Notes: a model not told the origin generated them from the letters alone. Counted from the stretch's first letter, positions 39,250 to 51,015 are shown. The stretch is 64,000 nt of DNA from Ophiodon elongatus (GCA_016806645.1 JACSYO010000694.1:347001-411000), one strand, 5' to 3'. Numbers and translations are program-made.

Positions 39250-42200
39250 ATTTAAGGAGAGAAAAATTGATAGATGAGGATGAAAGTGAAGACAGAGAAA
39301 GCATTCTTGCGGTTTTAGGTCCACAAGGAAGAAATACTTCAAAAAGTTGTATGTATTTATTATTTATTTGTTCCCTTCCTAGCATGTAGGTTTTGACACT
39401 TCTTTTGGAGCTTATTAAAATGTGCTAATTTGCTTTCAAGTTGCGCGTTAAGGCCATTGCTCAACAAGTCTTTATTTTTCGTATGCAAATTTCATATGCG
39501 ATTTTTTTTTAATCACCCAATAAAATTAGCTTTGCACAGAAAGCTTGCACATTGGGTCCGATGCGTTTTATTAATCTCTTTATTGTGGAAATTCGCAATA
39601 CAAGACAAAACTGAACCAATGCAAAGGAAAGCACTAGTCCCAAACTTTCTGAGCTGTTCTGCAATCACCTGCCACAATCTAATTTTAAATTTATCATCTC
39701 TGTATTCTTTGTTTGTGGTGCTGGGAGAAAAATGAAAAAGTCAATTAACTTTAATGGTTTCCGAAAACTGGAGCCAAGAACTGCAGTAATTAGCCTAGCT
39801 ATCACAATCTACGTTCCAGCAAAGTTCATCTATAATATGAACAAAAAAACGAATTGTAAATTAACAATTTGTGGTTTTACATTTAGGGAACAGAGGTGCA
39901 GAATGTCATATAGGGAAGGAATTATTATTATTATATGTTTTATCCCTGTAGGTTGCGTAAGTTCAGTTAATGAACTAATGCAGGCAGTGGTCAAATCAAC
40001 AAGTATAACTGTCTTTACCTTGGTAAATTGTTTCATATTGTAATGATCTGAAAATAACTCATATTATTTGTAAATATAACATAAGCCATCTTCTTCACTA
40101 CTATGCTGAATCTCAGCCAAGCTAAATTGAACAATGGACAGTACACACTGACCTCAATTTTGTGACTTTTAAACTGTGTTCAGGGTCCTTTCATATAGAA
40201 AGCCGATTGTTTTCTGTTTGTTAAAGGGCACATGAGACAAGCAAAATTATTCAGTCATCTCTAATTAAATGCTTAGTCATTGATCTTGTCATCATTCTCT
40301 GTCCCATTTTCAAAAATGTATATTTAATCTTAAAATATCAGCACATATCCATGAGTAGAGTTAACCACATCCAATATATAACACACATTGAAGTGAAACT
40401 ATTTGTTCTAGACTGCTGTAACTGTGGGAAATTGCTTGTAAAATTGAAATTTTCATCAGATAGCACACTTTGGAAGCTTTCAACACAGGCTATTACTGTA
40501 GTCAGAGCTTTCAGAGCTTTGTGTTGTCTGTAAAGAGACAGTCAGCATCCGGCAGGTCAAGGCATTGAAGTCAAGCCTGAGAGAGTGTTGGGGTGAGGAG
40601 AAACAGAGAGAGCAACAAATAAATTAATGAAGCCGTGCTGAGTAAATAAGAATGAGGGTATGAAGATCAAAGAGAAAACTAAACAAAATGAGAGAGTAAA
40701 GGGGGTGATGACTATCCGTCACTGCAGGTACTCCCAGTGCATTACGGGTCGACATGAGTGATTACGAAGCGTGTCTGAACGCTGTACACTAGACCTCAGT
40801 GTCCCTTCTGACTCATGAATGATGGTTGCTGCCTGGCTGCTGTGGGCTACACAGGCCTCAGAGATGGCAATGGATAACTCTGACCTGCCACTAGGTCTTA
40901 GGGTCTACATCACTAATCCATCAGCCAGGGTGAAATGAGGCATTCAGATAGACACTCTCGGCCTGAGAGACGATGAGATGTGTCCCTTATGAGTAATGCA
41001 AATTAATGTTTTCAGCAGCGGTGATGATTATGATGACCATAATCCAGACAGTTTGTAATTATATTCACTTTATGCATCTGATGAGGGGGCAGTGGGAGGA
41101 ATGGAGGAAAAAAAGTTTTCCAATATAATCAGTCGAGGGCAGAGGCCAGTTTCTTTTGCATTACTTGGAGTGTGGGGCATGTGTGTTTGTGTGTGCATTC
41201 ATTTATTTAATTTTCTCATAAAACATATAGATAGATGTACTACACTATTTTAGCATTGCTCACTCATGCCATTTTTTGTCATTTGTCATTAATCTGTTAT
41301 ATTTAATAGATCTCATTTCAGCACTATGCGCTGTTCATATTATGACCTATTAGATGGACCATTCGAGTCATTTAATGGGTTTTACATTTATATTGTTGGA
41401 TCTCCATTAGAGTTCTGAAAAATGCTTAGAAGTTTTATGTTATCTTTTAAAGGGACAATTCAGATTTCTTCAACTGAGTAGGAGGGTCAAGTGTAAAGGA
41501 CAATTGAGTATTTTGTACCATATGCAAAGTGGAATTCCTAATCTCATAAATGGGGTTATTCAACTGTTTTGAAAAGGTCAAGAGCTTTCTGGCACAAGGA
41601 GAGTATTCATCTTACAATAAAGTTGTTCTTAATACTACATGTGTTGCTCGAGTTTTGACCTCTTCAAACTTATCCCCCTCTCCGTGCACCTTGGAAGTCG
41701 GTGCAGTTATGCCAGAAATCCCTACTCTGTTATTCAACTGTTCAAAATGTAATTTTAAAAAAAGTATTGCAACAGGAAGCAATAAATAATAAAAGACAGA
41801 GGAATCCTGATAAAACCAGCATCTCAGACAAGTAGAATTCTTGTTTTATATTTTAATTCAACTCAAGAGCCCAAGTAGGTTGTTGGTAAAAAGCCTTCCT
41901 GGATACCAAATATGCCAAAACATTTAGCTTAATATACATATTTTCACTATTAAAATTCTAATACAGCCCTTTCCCTCCTGTTCTTTGGCTCATTTACCAT
42001 AGTGTGCACACATATTATGTGTATCTCAGAGGGATACAGAAAGAAACACAATTCCTTATTACAGTGTGCACAATGTGGTGATGGAGTTCCCTAATTATAT
42101 TGTTGTTTTCCCTCTGAGCTCCCTAACTAATTCATAATCTAGCCTGTGGAATTGCCATGGATAAATGCTGGAGTCTCCAAATCGGGGCGGTTTGCACCCA

Positions 42201-42647
42201 TTTACAGAAACAGAGCTGAGGAAGTGCGCTGAGACTAGAACAATGTAGACAGATGGGAGGGAACCTTTCAGCTTTAGGGTAAAATATGGAGAGAGATTTG
42301 CTTTTTATATTTCACAAGGAGTTTGTATTTAATTCAAAATAAGACACTGGCAGTATTGTGTGCCATGGTGTCGTTCACAGAGTACTGCACCATAACGTTT
42401 GAAGCATCTTGGTTGCCAGATTCAGATTATGTTATAATGTGAGTTGGTTCCTATTCAATTTGAAACACTGCTTATACAATATGCCCACCACTTTAAGTGT
42501 CCACATCCTCTTTAATCCAGTTTAAGCAAAAACCTACAATACCTTTCCAAAAACTCTATAATAATTAGTATTGTAATTTTCTTCTTATAAATACCAGAAC
42601 ACTCTTAAAATAATTACTTGAGGACTGGACTAAATCCAACCAGTTCA
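39250..42647. other. Unassigned stretch, possible conserved noncoding DNA
   Basis: No gene was recognised. The interval 40975-41090, containing GAGTAATGCAAATTAATG (POU/homeodomain-like ATGCAAAT and TAAT cores), looks like enhancer-type DNA. This is inference only. Open frames at 39732-40043 and elsewhere lack domains. Confidence 0.35.
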
Positions 42648-42847
42648 ATAAATGCTTGGTGTGGAGCGTTGATAGCCGAATGGTTACAGTGAATGCCATA
42701 GAACCATAACGTCCCTGGTTCAATTTAAGTGACCTTTGTTGCATGTCACACCCTTCTTCCCCATTTCCAGTCTGCCTTTACACTTTCCTCTGTTTAATAA
42801 ATGAGAATAAGTCTACAAAAAACAAACATCTTTCATAAATACTTGGT
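42648..42847 (+). mobile_element. tRNA-derived SINE with target-site duplication
   Basis: The body (42661-42834) has a tRNA-like head with an A-box-like segment (ATAGCCGAATGGTTAC, 42672-42687). A degraded B-box follows (GGTTCAATTTAAG, from 42718). Next comes the conserved fish tail wording GTGACCTTTGTTGCATGTCA and a terminal A-rich AATAAATGAGAATAAG region. Direct repeats flank it: ATAAATGCTTGGT (42648-42660) and ATAAATACTTGGT (42835-42847), 12 of 13 identical. They are the signature of LINE-machinery insertion. The head would be transcribed by RNA polymerase III if intact. It is not a functional tRNA gene, because the acceptor and T-arm pairing are lost. Confidence 0.88.
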
Positions 42848-45800
42848 TTTAGTCCAGACAAAAATATGGTATAACAGCCACCCAATGGTACAAGACCCAT
42901 TGCATTGGGTCAAGTGTGTGGGAACCAAAACTGGTGCTTGATCACTTGCCGAGATGCCTTCTCTACGGAGAGCGCCATATTTTACTTAGTTTCTGGTCAT
43001 TTAATGCTGTGTTTATAAGGCAGAAACATTTTTGTGTCACAGAAAACATTTTGGTCTATTGCTTTGTCTGCCTTTCTTGCCCTCTTGCCTGCTGTGCTCA
43101 ACAGCAAAAAACTTAAACATTTTCCCTTTTTTTGAAGCTTAAACATTTGCTGCCTGAAAGTTTTCTTTATTTTCCACCACAAGATAAAGAAAGCAATGGG
43201 CTGTAAATGGACAGATTATCCTAGCTAAAGATGTTTCAGCCTTCACTTTCTGCTGCTGCTCAATTTTGTCTGACAAGTGTCTGGCTCAGTGGAAACCAAA
43301 AGTAGCTACTCCATAAAGAAACTGTCCGCGCTGAATATCACCCTTCAGCCTGCAGGGTAGCTGATGTTTTGACAGACTGAAAGCTATTTCTTAGTGTTTG
43401 CTCTTTTACTGGTTTACCACTTTAATATAAGCACTGGTGTGTGCTAGTCCACTCTACTCTTTTTGCCAATAAGTTAACGTGCTGATATGTGGCTGTCAAA
43501 CTTTCTACCACTGGCCACCACTGTGGTTGGCCTCCAATGATAAGCTCCCCATGCCTAGGAGAGGGGAGGGTCATCTAAACTTATGATCTGTTGCCAACAG
43601 CTTGGAGCTGACCAAGCAAAAGACTGTGGAATTAACTTCCAGAACGGTCTTTCGTTTTCCCGTGGAGTCCGTCATTTCCAGTTTATATGAATCTGCCGAA
43701 CAATTAAAACACAAAAACAATTAAAAAAAAGATAATAAAAATGTATCAATATAGCTATAATAAAATTAGTAGTAGTAAAAGAGTGTAAAAAACTAGATTG
43801 ATTAAATAACAATGAAATAGAATACAATTATACAATTTAAATACAATTTAAAAAAAGAAATTGTTCGGTCTCTGGTCTTGTATAGATTGCAGTGTATTGT
43901 AAGTTGGGTAGTTTTGCTTGTCTTTCTACGACGTAAATGGTGTGGACAGCACTTGCAACATCTTTCAATACAGTCCAATACAACAGAGACTACAAGACTC
44001 AAAATATGCCAAAGCACTGGGTCAAGACAAACTTGTAGTTTCAACAAATGCTAGTAATTTAGTGTTTGCAGGTTATTGCATTGCATTGCATCATACAGGT
44101 TTTTCTGTCGTTCTGGTCATTCAATAAATTGTGTTAATGAAGATGGAGCAACATAGGTTGGCTGTGTAGCACCTGCCTTATGCAACTTACAGGCTTTGTA
44201 TATGATTGTTTGAACAAAGAGGTACTCCAATTATATTCTCTTTTTGCTCTTTTATATTTTTACCAGAAACACACTCAGTCACCAGCACACACTGCCATAT
44301 GCTCTAATTATAATTTATTGCCAGTGGATTACTTTTTGTTTTAATTTTTCTTCAAAACCAACCCTCATACTGGCTCTATCACTTTCTAATTGGGTTTTAT
44401 TTTTTCATATTCTCCACTGAATGGGCTTTGAGCTTACCGATACATGAGGCAGGGGGATGGGAAGAGATCCAGAACAATATAGTACTAACCAGTGTGAAGC
44501 AGCCTAAATTTACACCTTATAAAAATTATGAGCACAAAAAGTAATTATCAATAGTTAAATTTCAGAACACCAATCGTTCCATCTCCATTTGTACACCTTC
44601 TTTTAGGTGTGTTTGGGCAAGATGTCACCTTGGCTTGGGACTTAGATATGTGTTTGTTGGAATAAATTATGAATAGACATTTTGTAAAGAACTAAAATAG
44701 CAGATTTGTTTCAGTTTATTATCTATTTTCCATATCGGGTGCTTGATTTTGCACGAATCCCTCAATTCAACATGAGACAACATGGAGAAGATATTTCTTC
44801 GGAGTTAGCAGCAGTCTTCCCCCTATTCAGTTTCAATCCCATTGTGACTTCCATCTCGTCTCTTCATTCTTTTTATCCTCCTTTGTATCCCCATCAAGTA
44901 GGCCAGTTGATGTGGGACAGCAAAACAACCCCCTCCCCTTTTCACATGCCTCTCAGTGGAACGGGTAGTGAGCTCAGAACATAGCGCCAAGAGGAATTAT
45001 CAGGAATTATCTTATCCCAGTCTCTAACCTTAACAGTCAGTGCAGTGCCACTTGCCTCAGGGATTATAATTTGAATATGTTTAACAATGCACCGTTTTTG
45101 CAGTGTCGGTATTATCTTTAAAGGGGCCGGTTTTCAAGTGAGTAGACTTATCCTTAGAATTTGATCTTAATTGCTACTGGATTGGCCTTAAATCACAGTA
45201 AAGTGATACAGTTGTGATTTAACGAGGCTGAGCAGATATTCACACTGTTTTGGAAATATTTGAAAGATACATTAAAGCTAAGAGGTTACACAGTGGAATT
45301 AAACGTATATAAATATGTTATCTTATCATCTGACATTAAGTGTTTTTCTCTGATTTGAAACACAATTCCATCTTTGACATTCACACTGAAAATAAACCTG
45401 ATTTAAAAATGTTAAACTAGCCTATCTAAATTGTCTAATCACACCATGTTGTGCAATGGTGCTTTTTATGTGTGTTCTGTCGATAGGGTACAAGGATGTC
45501 TCCTAGTTAGCATATTTCTATATTTCTAATTTGCAAAAGCTATTTTGTTTTGAGAGAAACATAATGCTTATTATGCCTTTTTTAGGTTTATACTAAAATT
45601 ATTTATACTGTGTGTGAAAATGTCACCAAGACACAAATTTACCACAGTATATTGGTAGATTTGGAGAAGATATCTGGATTAATCTGCCATTGCTTGAAGT
45701 GAGTGCAGAGCAGATTTGCTGTATAACAGCACTTTTTACCTTTTACTTTAATCATAATATTTGTACTCCCTTGAGCCTCTTTCCACACTTATACAAACAG

Positions 45801-46110
45801 TGGTGGAGACTTAAGATTTTGCTTCAGCTCTACCTACTTCCTTTCTTCTGCGCGAGTCATAGCACGGGGTGTCCTGCTGTGCACCCAGTCTGTGGGCTGA
45901 AACTCCTGTTACTAACTAATTAGCTGCTGTATGCATAAATGATAATAATGCGGTAAAGAACGGCCAACGCGTTTACATTTTAACATTTATATAGATACAG
46001 GAAGCTATAGGGCACTAAGTGGTTAGACTAACAATTTGCCATGTGCCTGGACAAACTCAACAGAGGACTTTGGGTCAATCATGGAACTCAAACTGTTACG
46101 GCTGAGTCTG
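42848..46110. other. Unassigned noncoding stretch
   Basis: AT-rich sequence with no recognised gene. Short open frames were read (for example 44706-44984 plus and 45690-45923 plus) and show no known domain. Confidence 0.5.
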
Positions 46111-46150
46111 TCCTCAGGTCATAAAACATTGTAGTTTTATGACGTGAGGA
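46111..46150. repeat. Hairpin, 17-bp arms with one mismatch
   Basis: TCCTCAGGTCATAAAAC (46111-46127) pairs with GTTTTATGACGTGAGGA (46134-46150) around a 6-base loop. It is too short for a typical microRNA precursor on its own, and no terminator-like T run follows. Confidence 0.9.
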
Positions 46151-46210
46151 ATCTATTACTGATAGGAAGCATCCAATTGTAATAAATTGAGATGTCCACC
46201 ACAGCACAGA

Positions 46211-46253
46211 ACAACAAAGGGGGGAAGGAATATTCTTTCCCCCCTTTTGTTGT
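46211..46253. repeat. Near-perfect palindrome, about 43 bp
   Basis: The sequence runs from ACAACAAAGGGGGG through a central GAATATTC to CCCCCCTTTTGTTGT. It is self-complementary except for one mismatch and one extra base. It can form a cruciform and lies 60 bases after the previous hairpin. Confidence 0.9.
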
Positions 46254-46659
46254 CTCTCACGCCGGACACTGATTTCTGCTGAAATGTTGAGATTAATGTT
46301 ATCCATTCATTTATTATGCATATAGTTACATACACATGTATATCTACATAGGTCTGTCTGTCATGATAATAATGTATATCAATGTTGTGTAATTGTTTAA
46401 TTAATTCTGCCTTTAATTGATCAGGTTTTATTCAGTGATTTATATCAATTGTTTGATATCGTTCTGCAGCTGAGATAGCACACATTTCAAATATGGAGGA
46501 ATCCAATAGACTATGTAAGTAACTAGTATTAATTCAGTAAAATAAGGTTGAATTAAATAATCAAGATGTTAAGATGGGAGGGGTTTAATACTCGTATTAT
46601 TCCCTGATATGAGTCACTGATTCTACCTGGTCACATGTAATTATTTTCATTCAGTGGTA

Positions 46660-47095
46660 GTTCATTGTTATGTATTGTACTGTTCATCATATTCTTCATT
46701 CATTCCATTCATGTAGTTTATTTTATCGTTTATTCATTTATTTTATCTTTAGTAGTTAGTCTAATACATATTATATTTATAAATAACTTGATCATTTGAT
46801 TTGTTTGTATATGAAATAACAGGTTCCTGTATACCTTGAGAAGAACTCCGTAGCAACCCTGAGATTAGGATTTATTTGATTAATATCAAATGTTTTCTCT
46901 ATTTTTCCCAAATTGAATCTTTTGTTAAATTCTGTTAATGGTGTCTTATGGCGTAAGCTGAGTACCATCATTCTTTTATACTAATTTATGGGTTTATAAA
47001 TCATAATTGAATTATTTATAATCCTTACATATCTTGATATTAATTAATTATTATTTAATAAATCTGCTACCAGCAACGCTACACATAACAGTTCA
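46660..47095. mobile_element. Probable solo LTR with target-site duplication
   Basis: The interval 46666-47090 (425 bp) starts TGTTATG and ends CATAACA, a perfect 7-bp inverted terminus with TG...CA ends. GTTCA occurs on both sides (46660-46664 and 47091-47095), with one extra T at the left junction. An AATAAA lies at 47058-47063, about 30 bases before the end. The interior is AT-rich without coding potential. These features together suggest a retroviral or gypsy-type solo LTR. The superfamily is unknown, and the termini could still be a coincidence. Confidence 0.6.
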
Positions 47096-47690
47096 AACCT
47101 CCAATAAAGTGATGCAGGAATTAGTCCTAAAACCCAGAAATGAGAAAGCATTTTTTAACTTCCTGTTCCCTTGTCTCGAAGTCAATTTCTTTTTTTTATT
47201 ATTTTTTGGTTAGATGCCTGAAATCATGTCTGTGATTAACACAAGCTTAAGATATTTTAACGCTCTATGATATAAAACACATCAGTAGATACACATTTCG
47301 TGAATTTTGAAGTTTTTAAGGCTTAAAATTGAGACAACAAAACGTCATCACTCCCACTGGTCCGCCTTTACAGCCTAGTTGCGTATACTTGTGCTCATGC
47401 AAACGTGGTGTAGTTTGTTTATAGCCTAACACTAGCTTTTTACTTATGTTAGAAAACATTGCGTTCACACTTCAAAAATCATAAAAGTGGTTTGTGAAGT
47501 GTTTATTTGTGAAGATTATCTTGCTAATCAAAACAAATATTATGAACTTGTGTTTGCCACAGAGTTTATTTACTGCGATAATTCAAAATCCAATGGAAAA
47601 ATCCCATTGGCTTTTTGTTGAGGGAACTAGTGCAATTCTACTTACAACAATATGCCATCCCTGCAGCACTCAATGAGCATGAATCCTAAG
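47096..47690. repeat. Possible dispersed repeat, class unknown
   Basis: The phrases CCCACTGGTCCGCCTTTACA, GTGCTCATGCAAACGTGGTG and AATCCCATTGGCTTTTTG suggest an eroded multi-copy fish element. No terminal repeats were found, and confirmation needs copy-number data. Confidence 0.35.
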
Positions 47691-48207
47691 AAGAGGAGGC
47701 TATTATCATATGTTCATATGTGTTTGTGTGTGTATCTGTATTTCTATGGCTAATTTTGAATTCTACTGGACCGAACAGCCTCATTTTTCATTATGCACAT
47801 TTATGTATGCTCAAGGACCTCTTGTGTTGTGTGATTCACTTTTTTCAAAACTACCACGTTTTCATCTCAACTCGGTCAAACCCATTGGTGTAACGTTCTA
47901 ATGCACTGGGTAGCCCAGCGCATCAAACTCTGACACTCCACTACAGTCATATGGTTCATGTTGTCACGTTTTTTTGTTTTGGAGTATTTATACTACATCA
48001 TAACGCTCCCAGATAATTTAATCTCAGCTTCTAATAATGACACAGACGGATGTACATTTTAGGGTGCTTTGTGAGTCGATATTATCACAAACAAAGATTA
48101 TAATGTCTCTTTCTCTTATTCATATTCTGGTATTGTCTGGTGAAATAGAAAAGAAAGGGAAGAAATACCAGATACTAATACAAAAGAGTATTAGATTAGA
48201 CAGTTAA
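47691..48207. other. Unassigned noncoding stretch
   Basis: No gene or repeat family was recognised. Confidence 0.5.
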
Positions 48208-48238
48208 AGTGTCATAGTCCCACTGTGACTATGACACT
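48208..48238. repeat. Perfect hairpin at LTR edge
   Basis: AGTGTCATAGTC (48208-48219) pairs with GACTATGACACT (48227-48238) around a 7-base loop. The left arm overlaps the first bases of the LTR that starts at 48210. Confidence 0.95.
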
Positions 48239-49493
48239 CCTGAAAATATCTTTTTCCTTCTTCCTACTTCCTGTATTTGTGTGTTTTCCCACCGGTTTGC
48301 CCAGCCCTGATTGGTTTCACTGGTTTCACCTCTTAATCCTGCAGTTACTTCGCCTTCTGCTCACCTGCTCTCACTTACCCAGTCATCAGTCATTCACATA
48401 TAGCAGCAGCAACTTTGTCTTTTCACTATAGTGTCTTGTTTTCCCTGTGGTTGGTGGGCCTCTTTTTTTTTGTCCTGTTACTAGTCTTTGAATTAACCTG
48501 TTTGAGCTGCCTCAGCAAGTCCTCTCTGAATTGCTGCAAGGCTGTTGGAACAGGTCCAGCAGGAAGCCTCACACACACCCATCTTCTTTACATTGGCTTC
48601 CTATCAAGTTTGAAATTCACTTAAAGGTTTTTAGTACAGCCGTGCATATTCCTATTAACGGAAAATGACCCCAAGCCGCACTTCATCACCAGGGTCAGTG
48701 AATCTCAGGTCAACGCCATTCTCGGCTGTGTTTGACAGGGGCCGATGCCCTAACATGTCGTTTATCACGACAAAATATGGAAAAGTGAAACTGCAGGAGC
48801 CACCTGTGCCATTTTGCTTCTTTGTGTCAAAATATGTTAGGTTTTTTTTTCAACGATTTCCACCGGGGGCGAATTTGTTTGAACATGCGACCAGAGCCTT
48901 CCTCTTTCATTCTTTCAACCACCGTCTTGACAAAGTCGGTGTTGCGATATTTGCTTTTGGGCATGCATCTCTACTCCAGCTTTGCAAACTATTGGCTAGT
49001 TGGTTTGTGTTCAAAGCGCAGAGCTGGTTTTAAACAGGAAAGAGTCTGTGTGCCACAAAGTGCGGTAAAAACCCTATTGAGACGCATAATCCGAATGCGC
49101 TGTATACATGTTTAAAGAAAGCTCCGCAAACCAGAATAATATTGGCATATCTCACGTGTCTTTAATCGGAAATGCTCCATTCAGAATATGGCCTAATTCA
49201 GAAAATCAAAATAGAATATGTTTACATGAGCCATATCAAATGAGGAGTATTGTCATATTCCAATTAACAGTGGAAATGAGTGTGCATGTAAATAAAGATC
49301 TGTTGCTGCTTATTTTTTTACCGTTTTATAGTCTTATTTTTAATCTGTATTCTTGTAAAGCACTTTGAGATGTTGTTCTGAGAGGTGCTGTGCTATAAAG
49401 TTTAATGAAAATAATTCATTAAACTCCGACTGCTGCCTCCACATCTGTTGCTCTGTGTTCGGGTCCAAGCCTGCATCTCCTGAGACCGTGACA
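48210..49493 (+). mobile_element. Gypsy-type LTR split by a nested LINE
   Basis: The outer element starts TGTCA and ends TGACA, flanked by TAAAG (48205-48209) and TAAGG (49494-49498), a near-match target duplication. Its left arm has the CAGCCCTGATTGG promoter-side wording typical of these LTRs. Its right arm (about 49420-49493) has AAACTCCGACTGCTGCC and GCCTGCATCTCC before GTGACA. A normal LTR of this kind is about 400 bp. The excess of roughly 900 bp is explained by inserted LINE sequence at about 48500-49420. No internal gag-pol sequence is present. Confidence 0.65.
48500..49420 (+). pseudogene. L2/Rex-like LINE 3' fragment, itself interrupted
   Basis: Frame-continuous translation at about 48535-48660 gives SSRKPHTHPSSLHWLPIKFE and then IHLKVFSTAVHI, the C-terminal RT-flanking motif of L2/Rex1/CR1-type LINEs (compare HI.P.L.SLHWLPI..RI.FK). 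The element's 3' end is recognisable at about 49300-49420 by TTGTAAAGCACTTTGAGATG and GGTGCTGTGCTATAAA. Between these, about 48740-49290 does not fit LINE sequence and looks like a third, later insertion of unknown class. Orientation is plus. The element is dead: 5'-truncated and disrupted. Confidence 0.75.
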
Positions 49494-50337
49494 TAAGGAA
49501 GACATCCCCATACTCATGTATGCCCAACACATGAACTGCATTTATTTTGTTGTAAACCTCCACATAATCTTCCAATTATATAACAAATTTAGCACCTCTT
49601 CTCTTTTTAATATTATCCTTCAGGGAGCCTTTGGGCTATGTATATTCTTCCTTTTTGTTATTTCATTCTGTGGTAATTAACAATGATTTAGCATCCTCGT
49701 TACATCATCACTTGGGAGTTCACACTCTGAATCTCTGTGTGTTTCAACTCAAGCAAGACTGGTTAAAAAAGTTCTAATATAATGATAGAATACTTGTTAA
49801 ATGGCATTCAGAATTTGTTTGATTTTGTTTAGTTGCCCTTTAAGGACACTGGTGTTTTCATCAAATCGAGAACATGTTATTTAACAAATAACTAGTTTAA
49901 TCTATGTGTAATGATTCATGTCTAAGGACACAAACAAGTACAAGAAATACCTCTTTTAGTCTACTTTACTTACTCTGCCCTTTAAACAGTGTTTTCAGCC
50001 AATTACTGCAAGTACAATTTCTGTTGTATTTCAAACAAAATAATTTATTACAAGTGCACAATATTTGAATAGTGCAAAGTCTTTGGCGATTGGACTCCAT
50101 CCTGAATTATAAGCAAGGGGTAGTGATGCTGATATCTTCTAAAGCAGAATCCCCCAAAAAGAGATTATTTTATAGGAATAAAATAAATCTATACCTTACC
50201 CACAGCCGCAGAGATTCCCTAAGCAAAATAGAAATGTAGTCAGGAGAGAACTTGTTAGGGTGAGCCTGCACAAATTCATGTTAACCCAGAGTTAAGAGGG
50301 TCTAGTTAAACAAAGCCAAGATAGAGGAAGGTCACGA
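49494..50337. other. Unassigned noncoding stretch
   Basis: No gene was recognised. Sequence after about 50200 already has the purine-rich character of the array that follows. Confidence 0.45.
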
Positions 50338-50860
50338 TGGACCGCAGACCAGGATACAGGGTCTAGAGCGACCGCAGAACCTAATAGTGCTGATCTAGAT
50401 ATACAGCACTAAAGTATAGCAGGATCCGAACAGATCCCGAAATTGATAGCGGGGTCCGGATAGACTGCATGAAAGATAGGTTTGGGGTCAAGCTAGACCG
50501 TAGACAAGGACAGATTGGGGTCTCGTGTAGACCGCAGAAAAGGATAGTGTGGATCAGAACTACCACTGTAAAGTATAGGGGGATTTTAAGATCCTGGAAT
50601 TGATAGCGGGGGGGTTCCTTTTGAACCCAAGGAACGGGTAGGTTGGGGTCCTGTGTAGACCGCAGACAATAGTCGAGGGTCCCCTTTTTGTTTGCTCTTC
50701 CTTTTCATTTAATTTCATTTAGCATTTCTCATGCTATCTTATTTCTCTTTCTTTATGATGCTTAGACCGCAGAACAGGATAGACAGGGTCCCTTTCAGAC
50801 CGCAGGACAGGCAGAGTCGGGGCCGCACCGACCACAGCATAACTCTAGACCGGGTTAGTC
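50338..50860. repeat. Degenerate array with GACCGCAG core
   Basis: The core GACCGCAG or close variants begin at 50340, 50370, 50496, 50530, 50658, 50765, 50798 and 50830. Most are followed by an AACAGGATAG-like and a GGGTC-like segment. A larger period of about 159 bp is visible: AAAGTATAG followed by AATTGATAGCGGGG occurs from 50411 and again from 50570. The array is broken by a T-rich insert at about 50685-50760. It contains no useful open frame. The leader or 3' noncoding region of an LTR retroelement is one possibility. A local satellite is another. Confidence 0.75.
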
Positions 50861-50933
50861 GATAATGACGCAGCTTAATTATCGCCACGGATGGAATCCA
50901 ACAATGAGGGATCAAGGTTACACCCTGACAGCA

Positions 50934-51015
50934 CTCTTACAGAGAGACCAGACCCGCAGGTCAGCATGGCCCCGCTCTTACAGAGAGACCAGACCCGCAG
51001 GTCAGCATGGCCCTG
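50934..51015 (+). repeat. 41-bp tandem duplication
   Basis: Two head-to-tail copies (50934-50974 and 50975-51015) differ at one base near the end (CCCCG versus CCCTG). Each contains GAGAGACCAGACCCGCAGG, related to the GACCGCAG core of the neighbouring array. The near identity points to a recent duplication. Confidence 0.95.

Noticed and set aside
42661..42735. tRNA gene
   Set aside because: A- and B-box-like sequences are present but cloverleaf pairing is lost, and the sequence continues into a SINE tail with target duplications.
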